Origin: Methylobacillus methanolivorans
Lineage (GTDB): Bacteria > Pseudomonadota > Gammaproteobacteria > Burkholderiales > Methylophilaceae
Reading direction: 5' to 3'
Assembly: GCF_044751345.1 (NCBI RefSeq)
Contig: NZ_JBIWXY010000001.1
Coordinates: 310,001 to 374,000 of the forward strand
DNA length: 64,000 bases
The notes beneath the pieces were generated by a model that made no database searches, was not told the DNA's origin, and saw nothing but the letters and a program-made list of their open reading frames with translations. Positions 9,154 to 17,502 of this stretch are shown here, in pieces. The translations under genes were made by a program, and so were the position numbers. Numbering within the stretch: position 1 is the stretch's first letter; each line of letters starts with the position of its first letter.

Positions 9154-10347
9154 ATGTATCGTCCAGATATTCAGTTGTATCGCATGACATTGAAGTTAGT
9201 AGTCTTTTCCCTGCTGATGCCAGCATTGGCGATGGCAGCCGCTGGCAAGGTCGAATTTGTTGCAGGTGATGCCCAGATCTTGGATGCCTCTGGTACAGCC
9301 AGGCTTGCCAGCAAGGGCAGCGAGTTTGATGCTGGTGAAACCCTGCAAACCGTAGATGGGCGCATGCAGGTGAAATTTATCGACGGTGGTTATATTTCCT
9401 TGCAACCCAATACCAGCTTCAGGGTTGAGGAATACCATTTCAACGGTCAGGCAGACGGCAGCGAGCGCGGCATTTTTCACCTGATCAAGGGCGGCTTGCG
9501 TGCGATTACTGGTGTGATCGGCCATGCCAACAAGCCCAATTACCGCATGGATACACCGGTAGCTACCATCGGCATACGTGGTACCGAGTTCACGGCATCG
9601 CTTAACGACGCGCAACGACTATTGGTAAAAGTAGGCGATGGTGCGGTATTCATGGAAAACAACGTGGGCAACCTGGTGCTCTACAAGGGGCAGGCGGGTG
9701 AGGTCGGGGAAATGATACGCCCCACTTATAGCGAGCAACAGCCCTTGCTGGCGGCGGCAGGCCCGAGTGGCGCTACGCCTGAAGATGCGCAACAACATCA
9801 ACAACGCGAACAGGCAGAAACCCAAGGGTTTGTGCTTGGAGATAACAAGAGTATTAGCGGAGGACCGTGTCTTGGTGGGCTGGGGGGTAATTGCCTCTGG
9901 GGCGGTGACCCGACTGAGCGCCTGATCAGTGCGTACAACCTTGCGGGAGTGCAGGGGCAGTGGTCGGGGACATCTCTTCAAGTAGAAAGCTCTGCTGGCA
10001 TGCTGCAAGCAACAGGCTCATTGAGCGTGAATTTTGCCCAATATAGTGCCACATTTGGCTTGACGTTGAGCGGCGAGAGCGTGTCTTTAGCAGGCGGTGC
10101 TACAACCAGTCTGGGGCGTGATGGTAGTCTTGCAGCGGCGAGTGGATTAATGTCAGGACGGGGGTGTAGTAGCCCTTGTAATTTAATACTGAATCAAGGC
10201 CAACTGCATGGTCATCAACTAGCTGATGCAGATATTAAATTTAGTGTTATCGAAAATGGGCCAGTATTTGGTCCTTCAAGGTCATTCTCAGTCAATAATC
10301 AATCTCTAGAATTGCAGCGAGTTGAGGGCGGCCTCATTGAGCGTTAA
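9154..10347 (+). CDS. Secreted FecR-domain protein with C-terminal beta-rich domain
   Basis: The 397-residue product starts at ATG 9154, right after a very strong AAGGAGG. It has a signal peptide (MTLKLVVFSLLMPALAMAA) without a lipobox. A FecR fold covers about residues 32-180 (VEFVAGDAQILDASG, GIRGTEFTA). A Gln-rich linker follows (EDAQQHQQREQAE). A Gly/Ser-rich C-terminal half has four cysteines (239, 247, 338, 342) and strand pairs such as GSLSVNFAQYSATFGLTL. It has no cytoplasmic or transmembrane anti-sigma part, so it is not an ECF regulator like the FecR proteins at 31-36 kb. It is paired with the Slam-like barrel gene, whose cargo it may be. The last 100-150 nt look AT-richer than the rest. 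Confidence 0.8.
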   Translation: MYRPDIQLYRMTLKLVVFSLLMPALAMAAAGKVEFVAGDAQILDASGTARLASKGSEFDAGETLQTVDGRMQVKFIDGGYISLQPNTSFRVEEYHFNGQADGSERGIFHLIKGGLRAITGVIGHANKPNYRMDTPVATIGIRGTEFTASLNDAQRLLVKVGDGAVFMENNVGNLVLYKGQAGEVGEMIRPTYSEQQPLLAAAGPSGATPEDAQQHQQREQAETQGFVLGDNKSISGGPCLGGLGGNCLWGGDPTERLISAYNLAGVQGQWSGTSLQVESSAGMLQATGSLSVNFAQYSATFGLTLSGESVSLAGGATTSLGRDGSLAAASGLMSGRGCSSPCNLILNQGQLHGHQLADADIKFSVIENGPVFGPSRSFSVNNQSLELQRVEGGLIER

Positions 10348-10398
10348 GTATGTTGAATTACTCAAAATGATGCTGATTGCGCTATCGAAAGCCACATC

Positions 10399-11721
10399 GT
10401 GACCGGACTATTTGAACCCATCACCCCTCAAGCACCGCTTGCGGAGCGCTTGCGTCCTAAATCACTGGATGAAGTGGTTGGGCAAAAGCACCTGCTGGGC
10501 GAGGGCAAGCCACTACGGCTGGCTTTTACCTCTGGCAAGTTGCCTTCCATGATCCTGTGGGGGCCGCCAGGCGTGGGAAAAACCACGCTGGCGAGGTTGA
10601 TTGCGAATACTGCCGATGCCGAGTTTATTCCTTTATCCGCGGTGCTGGCTGGCATCAAGGATATTCGCGAGGCAGTGGAGCGTGCTGAGCATACATTGCA
10701 GCAGTCAGGCCGTAAAACCATCTTGTTTGTCGATGAGGTGCATCGCTTCAACAAAGGCCAGCAGGATGCTTTTCTGCCGTTTGTCGAAAGTGGCTTGATC
10801 ACGTTTATTGGGGCGACCACGGAAAACCCTTCATTCGAGGTCAACAGTGCTTTGTTAAGCCGAGCGCAGGTGTTTGTGCTCAATGCCTTATCCGAAGATG
10901 AACTCAAGCAGCTGTTGGAGCGTGGCAAGCAGGAAATGCAGCTTGATATTCCATTGAGCGATGAGGTTGTGGAGCAAGTGCTGGGCTATGCCGATGGTGA
11001 TGCCAGGCGCTTGCTGAATTTTGCCGAGGGCTTGTTCAATGCCGCCATTGCGGCTGGCGTGACGGAAATCAATGCTGAGTTCCTGCAATCGACCATGGCG
11101 AGCAAGTTGCGCCGCTTTGATAAAGGTGGTGAGGCGTTCTACGACCAGATTTCCGCCTTGCACAAATCTGTGCGCGGCTCTAATCCAGATGCGGCATTGT
11201 ACTGGCTGACAAGAATGCTGGATGGAGGCGCTGATCCTCGCTATTTATCCAGAAGAATCATTCGTATGGCTTGGGAAGATATCGGGCTTGCTGATCCACG
11301 CGCCATGCAAATAGCGAACGATGCAGCCTTAACCTATGAGCGCCTGGGTAGCCCTGAAGGTGAGCTGGCCCTTGGGCAAGCGGTTATTTATCTGGCTGTT
11401 GCTGCAAAGAGCAATGCTGGTTACATGGCCTATAACCAGGCCAAGGCGTTTGTGGCGAGTGATAAATCACGCCCGGTCCCGCTACATTTGCGCAATGCGC
11501 CGACCAAGCTGATGAAGCAGCTGGATTATGGCAAGGAGTACCGATATGCCCATAATGAGCCAGGGGCTTATGCCGCAGGCGAGGACTACTTTCCCGACGA
11601 TCTTGAGGCAATTCAGTTTTATGTGCCCACGCCACGCGGGCTTGAAGGTAAAATCAGCGAAAAAATGGCACATCTGAGAGCGCTGGATGACGAAGCCCGC
11701 GCCAGACAGCGGAAAAAATAA
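10399..11721 (+). CDS. rarA: Replication-associated recombination protein A (AAA+ ATPase)
   Basis: This 440-residue RarA/MgsA protein is an AAA+ clamp-loader relative that acts at stalled replication forks. Walker A GPPGVGKTT is at 55-63 and Walker B LFVDEVHR at 109-116. The sensor-like GATTENPSFEVN follows, with the C-terminal tetramerisation part (YRYAHNEPGAYAAGEDYFPD). The start is GTG, the only sensible initiation codon ahead of TGLFEP, with GAAAG upstream. It is followed 51 nt later by serS, the usual neighbour in gamma- and betaproteobacteria. Confidence 0.95.
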   Translation: MTGLFEPITPQAPLAERLRPKSLDEVVGQKHLLGEGKPLRLAFTSGKLPSMILWGPPGVGKTTLARLIANTADAEFIPLSAVLAGIKDIREAVERAEHTLQQSGRKTILFVDEVHRFNKGQQDAFLPFVESGLITFIGATTENPSFEVNSALLSRAQVFVLNALSEDELKQLLERGKQEMQLDIPLSDEVVEQVLGYADGDARRLLNFAEGLFNAAIAAGVTEINAEFLQSTMASKLRRFDKGGEAFYDQISALHKSVRGSNPDAALYWLTRMLDGGADPRYLSRRIIRMAWEDIGLADPRAMQIANDAALTYERLGSPEGELALGQAVIYLAVAAKSNAGYMAYNQAKAFVASDKSRPVPLHLRNAPTKLMKQLDYGKEYRYAHNEPGAYAAGEDYFPDDLEAIQFYVPTPRGLEGKISEKMAHLRALDDEARARQRKK

Positions 11722-11772
11722 TTTCATATTCAACGTGCATTAGCACATTTGCAATCACATCCAGGAATTTTC

Positions 11773-13068
11773 ATGTTAGACATCCAGCAGTTACGCAATG
11801 ATCTTGATAACGTCGTGACACGTCTTGCCATTCGTGGCTTTGCTCTTGATACCAATGCTTTTACTGCGCTGGAGAACGAGCGCAAGACCGTGCAAACCCG
11901 CACCCAGGATTTGCAGGCCAAGCGCAATGCCACTTCCAAGCAGATCGGCATTGCCAAATCCAAGGGTGAGGATGTGGCACCTATCATGGCCGAGGTCGCA
12001 GGCCTGGGCGCACAGTTGAAAGCGGATGAGGAACGACTGGCCGCGATTCAGGCAGAGTTGCAGCAATTGTTGCTGAATGTACCTAACCTGCCGCATGAAA
12101 GCGTGCCTGTAGGCAAATCTGAAGAAGACAATGTTGAGGTGCGCCGCGTAGGTATGCCGCGCAGCTTCGATTTCGAGATCAAAGATCATACCGACGTTGG
12201 TACGCCGCTGGGCCTGGATTTTGATACCGGCGCAAAACTGGCCGGTGCGCGTTTTACCCTGATGCGTGGCCAGATTGCTCGCCTGCACCGTGCGCTAGCG
12301 CAGTTCATGCTGGATACGCAAACAGACAAGCACGGCTATACCGAATGCTACACGCCTTATATCGTTAATGCCGATACCCTGCGTGGTACCGGTCAATTGC
12401 CCAAGTTCGAGGAAGATTTGTTTGCCGCGCAGAAGGGTGGGCAGGAAGGGGAAAGCAACGAAGCGCTTTACCTGATCCCGACCTCTGAGGTGACGCTGAC
12501 CAACACTGTGCGTGATGAGATCGTGGCGCTGGATAGCTTGCCGATCAAGCTGACTGCGCATACGCCGTGCTTCCGCTCTGAGGCTGGCTCCTATGGTCGT
12601 GATACACGCGGCATGATACGCCAGCACCAGTTCGACAAAGTGGAGATGGTACAGATTGCTCATCCCGAGCAGAGCTATGTCGCTCTGGAAGAAATGGTCG
12701 GGCATGCAGAGCATGTATTGCAGGCGCTTGGCTTGCCTTACCGTGTTGTGCTGCTATGTACTGGCGATATGGGTTTTGGTGCTGCCAAGACTTATGATCT
12801 GGAAGTCTGGTTACCTGCCCAAAATACTTATCGCGAGATTTCTTCTATCTCCAATTGCGAGGCTTTCCAGGCACGCCGCCTGCAAGCACGCTTCCGTAAC
12901 GAAGCTGGCAAGCCAGAACTGGTGCATACCTTGAATGGTTCTGGCCTTGCTGTCGGACGTACCCTGGTGGCAGTGCTGGAGAACAATCAGCAAGCAGATG
13001 GCAGCGTGAGTGTGCCGGAAGTGCTGCGCCCTTATATGGGTGGCCTGCAAGTGATCAGCGCCAAGTAA
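11773..13068 (+). CDS. serS: Seryl-tRNA synthetase
   Basis: This class II aminoacyl-tRNA synthetase charges tRNA-Ser and, in selenium users, tRNA-Sec. It has 431 residues from ATG 11773 (AGGAA 7 nt upstream). The N-terminal antiparallel coiled-coil arm (about residues 30-100, ENERKTVQTRTQDLQAKRNATSKQIG) binds the long variable arm of tRNA-Ser. The motif 2 region FRSEAGSYGRDTRGMIRQHQF and motif 3 NGSGLAVGRTLVAVLE are both present. A serine tRNA of the CGA type lies 4 kb downstream. Confidence 0.97.
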   Translation: MLDIQQLRNDLDNVVTRLAIRGFALDTNAFTALENERKTVQTRTQDLQAKRNATSKQIGIAKSKGEDVAPIMAEVAGLGAQLKADEERLAAIQAELQQLLLNVPNLPHESVPVGKSEEDNVEVRRVGMPRSFDFEIKDHTDVGTPLGLDFDTGAKLAGARFTLMRGQIARLHRALAQFMLDTQTDKHGYTECYTPYIVNADTLRGTGQLPKFEEDLFAAQKGGQEGESNEALYLIPTSEVTLTNTVRDEIVALDSLPIKLTAHTPCFRSEAGSYGRDTRGMIRQHQFDKVEMVQIAHPEQSYVALEEMVGHAEHVLQALGLPYRVVLLCTGDMGFGAAKTYDLEVWLPAQNTYREISSISNCEAFQARRLQARFRNEAGKPELVHTLNGSGLAVGRTLVAVLENNQQADGSVSVPEVLRPYMGGLQVISAK

Positions 13069-13086
13069 TATCGCTGTTGCTGTAGT

Positions 13087-13113
13087 CTGCCGCACACGGT
13101 ATGTGTGTGGCAG
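13087..13113. terminator. Hairpin between convergent serS and antiporter genes
   Basis: Arms CTGCCGCACAC and GTGTGTGGCAG (one G-T wobble) around a 5-nt loop sit in the 46-nt gap between two convergent stops. There is no long T tract, so termination strength is uncertain; position favours a shared bidirectional terminator. Confidence 0.5.
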
Positions 13114-13114
13114 T

Positions 13115-14875
13115 TCAGTGATCTTCTTTTTCCTGGTTCAGTGTCTCGATCAAGGCAATTTGCATGCGATAGTGCAGCACCACGAACCAGCGCCACAGCA
13201 GGGTGATCAACCCGGCGACTACCAATAAGACAATTACCCAAACATCCAGCGGTGGCATGATGCTGTGCCCCAATGCCAGAATCAACAATATCATGCCCGC
13301 CCCTGCCAAGACATTGACCGTCTTGGCAATAAAGCGCTGCACGCGACCGCAATCATTGCCCGTCATGCCTTGTGTCGTGTGGTCTGCCAGCAGCAAGCCC
13401 AGCGATTGTAGCTTCCTGAATGCAGCAATGAGGAAAGGCGTTGCCAGCAGTAAAGTGCTACCCCAGATAACAGCCTGTTGCCACATGATGTCACGCATGG
13501 GCGATGGCAGGCCCACCAAGTACACATTGACCACCCAAGCTGCTGCCAGGAATAAGGCACTTACCATGCACAGGTTGACGAATACTTGCAGTAGCAACTT
13601 GCGGTAAATGCCAGCCAGGATGGCTTTATCGCTATCGGGCGCATGGTCATTCGAGGCTAGCCAGTCGCTATACAGCCGGAAGAATTGCGATATCTTGCTT
13701 GGCATGTTGCGGGCCAAGATACCGGAAAGTGGATCAGCTGCCTTGATGAGATAAGGTGTGGTGAGCGTGGTGATCACGGAAGCTGCGACGGCGATGGGAT
13801 AGAGAAATGAACTGGTGACGCCAAGCGTCAGCCCTAGAGACGCGATGATGAAGGAAAACTCGCCGATCTGCGATAAGCCCATGCCTACGCGCAATGAGGT
13901 GCGGCCATCATTACCAGCCGCCATGGCGCCCAGCGTGCAGGCGAATATCTTGCCGAAAATGATGACCAAGATGACCACCATCACTGGTTTTGCATGTTGC
14001 ATGATGATGGCGGGATCCAGCATCAGGCCAATAGCGACAAAGAAGATAGCGCTGAACATATCGCGAATCGGCATGATCAACCGCTCGATCGCACGAATCC
14101 GGCGCGATTCTGCCATGATTGCACCTATCATGAAGGCACCGAGGGCTACGCTGTAATCGAGCTTGATCACCAGCAGGCAAAAGCCAAAACATAAGCCGAG
14201 GATGGTGATCAGCAGCATTTCATCGCGCTTGAAACTGGCAACGTATTCCAGCAATTTTGGCACCAATATGATGCCTAGTACCAAGGCAACGACCATGAAC
14301 AATGTGAGGTTGGAGATGGTGATGGCCGCATCCAGAGTAGAGACATGCCCCGTGGCAGCAATGCCAGAGAGCAGGGCGATGATGCCGATGCCTAATATAT
14401 CTTCGACGATCAGCACGCCGAAGATCATTTGGGCAAAGCGCTCATGCTTCATGTTGAGCTCATCGAGCGCCTTGACGATGATGGTGGTGGAGGAAATGGC
14501 AAGCATAGCCCCCAGGAAGATGGCATCCATGGGCTTCCAGCCAAAATAAGTGCCGATTTCGTAGCCCAGCCAGACCATCACCACAATTTCCACCAGTGCG
14601 GCTACGACGGCGGTTGCACCAACTGCCCGTAATTTTCGCAGGCTGAACTCCAGGCCGAGTGAAAACATCAGGAACACAATCCCAAGCTCCGCCAGGATTT
14701 CAATCGTATGGTTGTCTTGCACCATGGAAAATGGTGGCGTATGAGGCCCAAGGATCAGGCCTGCAAGGATATAGCCCAGCACCACCGGTTGTTTCATGCG
14801 GTGGAAAATGATGGTGACCATGCCTGCCACCAGCATGATGACAGCCAGGTCCTGTATGAAGGCGGCAGCGTGCAT
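13115..14875 (-). CDS. Cation:proton antiporter, CPA2 family (KefB/YbaL-like membrane domain)
   Basis: This 586-residue polytopic inner-membrane protein opens with the CPA2 signature (VTIIFHRMKQPVVLGYILAGLILGPHTPPF) and carries VEDILGIGIIAL, which holds the conserved Asp of the transport site. About 12-13 membrane segments fill residues 1-380. Unlike KefB/KefC there is no Rossmann TrkA-N domain. Instead a C-terminal module of about four further membrane segments (about 430-570, LLLQVFVNLCMVSALFLAAAW to DVWVIVLLVVAGLITLLW) follows. It probably exchanges K+ or Na+ for protons; the ion cannot be read from the sequence. It is transcribed alone, convergent with serS. Confidence 0.88.
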   Translation of the reverse strand: MHAAAFIQDLAVIMLVAGMVTIIFHRMKQPVVLGYILAGLILGPHTPPFSMVQDNHTIEILAELGIVFLMFSLGLEFSLRKLRAVGATAVVAALVEIVVMVWLGYEIGTYFGWKPMDAIFLGAMLAISSTTIIVKALDELNMKHERFAQMIFGVLIVEDILGIGIIALLSGIAATGHVSTLDAAITISNLTLFMVVALVLGIILVPKLLEYVASFKRDEMLLITILGLCFGFCLLVIKLDYSVALGAFMIGAIMAESRRIRAIERLIMPIRDMFSAIFFVAIGLMLDPAIIMQHAKPVMVVILVIIFGKIFACTLGAMAAGNDGRTSLRVGMGLSQIGEFSFIIASLGLTLGVTSSFLYPIAVAASVITTLTTPYLIKAADPLSGILARNMPSKISQFFRLYSDWLASNDHAPDSDKAILAGIYRKLLLQVFVNLCMVSALFLAAAWVVNVYLVGLPSPMRDIMWQQAVIWGSTLLLATPFLIAAFRKLQSLGLLLADHTTQGMTGNDCGRVQRFIAKTVNVLAGAGMILLILALGHSIMPPLDVWVIVLLVVAGLITLLWRWFVVLHYRMQIALIETLNQEKEDH

Positions 14876-14971
14876 AAATGTATGTTTTCTTTATTCTTGA
14901 GGCTGGTTCAGGCCTCTATTTTATAACGATCCTGGCTGCGGCAATGGCAGGATAGCGATTGATAAGGCTGC

Positions 14972-16390
14972 TTATTCTTGGCTAGGGGCGTTGGCGATGC
15001 CATTCAGCCCGGCGACTTCAAAGCTAGGGAATATCGGCGTGTGCCTTGGTTCGCGTCGTGCAAGTATTTTGTGATACGTACGCACAGACTCGACAAAGAC
15101 AACAGGTGCGCCACCACGCGCAAACCCATATTTCAGGGTGGAGAAATGCTCCTCCTTGCCCAGCAAGGGTAAGGCCTTTTTCACATCCACCCACCGATCA
15201 GGGTTCAGCTTCAGCCGCTTGGCCAGTATTCGAGCATCCTGCAAATGTGCATAACCAATGTTGTAAGCAGCAAGCGCCATCCAGGTACGGTCCGGCTCAT
15301 GTACCGTATCCGGGATTAAGTCCTTGAGCATAAGCACATATCGTGCCCCGGCGACGATACTTTGACGCGCATCCAGTCGGTCAGTCACACCTAGCCGATC
15401 AGCGGTATCTTCTGTCAACATCATCATGCCGCGCACATTGGTGGGCGAGGTGTTAAATCTATCCCAATGCGACTCCTGATAGGCAATGGCTGCCACCAAA
15501 CGCCAATCCAGCCCTGTTAGCTCTTGTGCTTCATAAAAATAGCGCTTGTATTGAGGCAAAAGCGTTTCGGAACGCTGCATGAAGGCCGTGACATCTACCG
15601 GTTTCAAACGGTCAGCATGACCATAGTAGCGATCAATGAGGTTGCGTAAGGTGCCATCTTGGCTAATACGGGCAAAAAAAGCATTGGCCTTGTCGTAAAG
15701 CCATTTATCGCCGGTCTTGGGAAAAGCCCATGCGACCTGTTCTGGCTTACCCAATCTCAGGCTTGCACCAAGGTTGGGATAATAGTTTTGTACCAGTGAG
15801 ATCAAGTGTCCATCGGCAACCGTGTAATCTAGTTCTCCCTCTGCCACTTGTGCCATTAGCTCATCAGAGTTGGCATGAGAGGTTTCGGTCCAATGAAGCT
15901 GAGGCTCTTTTTCCCTTAAGCGTTGCAGACGTTCCGAATAACTGGTGCCAGAAGAAACAGTAATTTGCTTGCCGAACAAATCCTTGACTTTAGTGGGGGC
16001 CTTGGACAGTTCGGTATTGAAGACAATTTGTTGCTGTACCTGATGGTAAGGCTTGGTGAAGCTGACTAAGTGTTCGCGAGTGCTCGTAATAGTGAGGTCG
16101 GCAGCAGCAAAATGTGCTTTGTGCTTGAGCAGGGCAGGGATGACCTGGGAGATATTATGAACGACCAGAAACTTCACACTATATTCCGGGCCAAGCTCCC
16201 GCACAAAATTGCGGACCAAGTCGTGCTCAAGCCCGGCATATTGATTATTGCCACTGTAATAGTAAGTGCTAGGGCCATTGTGGGTAACCACAATGATTTC
16301 CTTGGTTTGGCGCGGGTCTGCAAGCGGTTTGGGTGCTTCCTTACAACCCATCAGCAACAGCACTAATAAAAAGATAACGAGTGAACGCAT
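14972..16390 (-). CDS. mltF: MltF-like membrane-bound lytic murein transglycosylase
   Basis: This 472-residue lipoprotein starts at ATG 16390 (TTAGGAAA upstream); a longer frame to 16495 lacks a ribosome site. A lipobox LLLMGC places the modified Cys at 16. A periplasmic amino-acid-binding-like domain (SBP_bac_3, about 30-265) precedes a C-terminal SLT domain. The probable catalytic Glu is 306 in AIAYQESHWD, followed by NVRGMMMLTEDTADRLGV. MltF enzymes cleave peptidoglycan to 1,6-anhydro-muropeptides, and the N-terminal domain is regulatory in the family. It is monocistronic. Confidence 0.92.
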   Translation of the reverse strand: MRSLVIFLLVLLLMGCKEAPKPLADPRQTKEIIVVTHNGPSTYYYSGNNQYAGLEHDLVRNFVRELGPEYSVKFLVVHNISQVIPALLKHKAHFAAADLTITSTREHLVSFTKPYHQVQQQIVFNTELSKAPTKVKDLFGKQITVSSGTSYSERLQRLREKEPQLHWTETSHANSDELMAQVAEGELDYTVADGHLISLVQNYYPNLGASLRLGKPEQVAWAFPKTGDKWLYDKANAFFARISQDGTLRNLIDRYYGHADRLKPVDVTAFMQRSETLLPQYKRYFYEAQELTGLDWRLVAAIAYQESHWDRFNTSPTNVRGMMMLTEDTADRLGVTDRLDARQSIVAGARYVLMLKDLIPDTVHEPDRTWMALAAYNIGYAHLQDARILAKRLKLNPDRWVDVKKALPLLGKEEHFSTLKYGFARGGAPVVFVESVRTYHKILARREPRHTPIFPSFEVAGLNGIANAPSQE

Positions 16391-16519
16391 TCGATCAAGT
16401 TTCCTAAAGATTGCTGTCTTTGTCCAGTATGAGCAACGTTTAGTTCTTGATGTGTGATTGAAAACAATGGGATAGCAATCACAAAAGTGTTGCAAACGTG
16501 TGTTGGGTGAACGGCAGGC

Positions 16520-16549
16520 GTAAAAAAGGCTGCGGTTTCCGCAGCCTTG
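16520..16549 (-). terminator. Rho-independent terminator of the PEP-CTERM gene
   Basis: Arms AAGGCTGCGG / CCGCAGCCTT with a TTT loop lie 18 nt after the stop. On the minus strand they run into a six-T tract (A run at 16522-16527). Confidence 0.9.
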
Positions 16550-16566
16550 AATCGAACCAAATACTA

Positions 16567-17133
16567 TTAAGCGAACTTGCTTGCGTTCTTGCGACCACGA
16601 GCAGCAAAACCAACCAGGCCAAGACCCAGAGCCAGCATGCCGTAGGTGGATGGTTCTGGAACGGCTGCGGTGAAGGTGATGTTGCCACCGTAGGAGGCTT
16701 GTGCTAACTCGTTGGAAGTAAGGCCAGCAACACCAGAAATGGTCAGGTTATAAGTGCCAGCACTTAAGCCTGCCAGTGAAAACGTATATGTTTCGGTTGT
16801 TACGCTACCACCTGCAAACGATTGTGTGAGGTAGGTATGAACAGCATCGGAGCTAGCCAAAACGACGCTAGTAAGATCAACACCTTGGAAAACGCTTACG
16901 TTGCCCAGAGTCAAATATGTCGAACTTGCTGTGCCCGAAACATCGGTAAAGTCTGTGAGTGTAAATTGGAATACATCAGTAAAACTACCCTCAGCAGAGA
17001 AGTCATTACCAAAGTGGACCGTGCCATCTGTAACAGGAAGAACAATCGGCGCAGCAAAAGCGCTTGTTGCCGCCAAAGAAGTCAAACCAAAAGCCAGTGC
17101 AACAGCACCTTTTTTGAAAGTCGTAACTAACAT
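16567..17133 (-). CDS. FxDxF-type PEP-CTERM sorted secreted protein
   Basis: This 188-residue exported protein has a signal peptide (cleaved near SAFAA, residue 27). FTDVF at 51-55 matches the FxDxF subfamily motif. A Ser/Thr-rich beta-sandwich-like body follows. The C-terminal tripartite sorting signal at 158-188 comprises VPEPST, a hydrophobic segment and a basic end (RGRKNASKF). In this system exosortase EpsH cleaves the tail and links the protein to extracellular polysaccharide or the envelope; the exosortase gene is not in this window. A strong AGGGG precedes the ATG and a clean terminator follows, so the gene is monocistronic. Three phased repeats lie about 95-150 bp upstream. Confidence 0.92.
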   Translation of the reverse strand: MLVTTFKKGAVALAFGLTSLAATSAFAAPIVLPVTDGTVHFGNDFSAEGSFTDVFQFTLTDFTDVSGTASSTYLTLGNVSVFQGVDLTSVVLASSDAVHTYLTQSFAGGSVTTETYTFSLAGLSAGTYNLTISGVAGLTSNELAQASYGGNITFTAAVPEPSTYGMLALGLGLVGFAARGRKNASKFA

Positions 17134-17227
17134 GATAAACCCCTATAAAAGTTGAGTGTAAACACAAGATCAAGCGTTTATTGAAGTTATAGTCAGCTTG
17201 TGAGACACATACTCCTTGATCTATGAA

Positions 17228-17281
17228 TTGCACTCAATAGTGCAAATGGACTAAATAGTCTGATTGGACTAAAGGTTGTAA
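17228..17281. repeat. Three tandem 18-bp repeats upstream of the PEP-CTERM gene
   Basis: The units are 17228-17245 TTGCACTCAATAGTGCAA, 17246-17263 ATGGACTAAATAGTCTGA and 17264-17281 TTGGACTAAAGGTTGTAA, in perfect 18-bp register. They share the core GGACTAAATAGT. Units 1 and 2 are themselves dyads (TTGCACT/AGTGCAA and GACTA/TAGTC). Adjacent 18-bp flanks do not match. This looks like a cooperative operator or activator-binding array for the minus-strand PEP-CTERM promoter. Confidence 0.7.
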
Positions 17282-17328
17282 TGTATTGTCACAAAAAGGG
17301 ATATAGCTGGAAAAAGCGGGCATGCGAC

Positions 17329-17419
17329 TGGCGGAGAGGGAGGGATTCGAACCCTCGATACGCTTTCACGTATGCCTGATTTCGAGTCAGGTACATTCAA
17401 CCAGCTCTGCCACCTCTCC
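17329..17419 (-). tRNA. tRNA-Ser(CGA)
   Basis: The minus strand folds into a class II cloverleaf. The acceptor pairs GGAGAGG with CCTCTCC, the anticodon loop CTCGAAA gives CGA (reads UCG), and the long variable arm (CATACGTGAAAGCGTATC) is typical of tRNA-Ser. The T loop GGTTCGAATCC and an encoded 3' CCA are present. Length is 91 nt. Confidence 0.97.
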
Positions 17420-17429
17420 GGGAGCGCGG

Positions 17430-17458
17430 ATTATAGCTTACGGGCTTGCCTAAGTAAA
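17430..17458 (-). promoter_or_regulatory. Promoter of tRNA-Ser
   Basis: On the minus strand a -35 TTTACT (17453-17458), a 17-bp spacer and a perfect -10 TATAAT (17430-17435) are followed by a GC-rich discriminator just before the mature tRNA end. This is typical of stringently controlled stable-RNA promoters. Confidence 0.75.
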
Positions 17459-17476
17459 ACTATCGGGTTCCGCACT

Positions 17477-17502
17477 CATTGATCCTGCTAGCTGGATCAA
17501 TG
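17477..17502 (-). terminator. Hairpin overlapping the EamA transporter stop codon
   Basis: Perfect 9-bp arms CATTGATCC / GGATCAATG with an 8-nt loop include the stop codon of the gene at 17497. No T tract follows, so it may terminate weakly or protect the 3' end. Confidence 0.45.
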
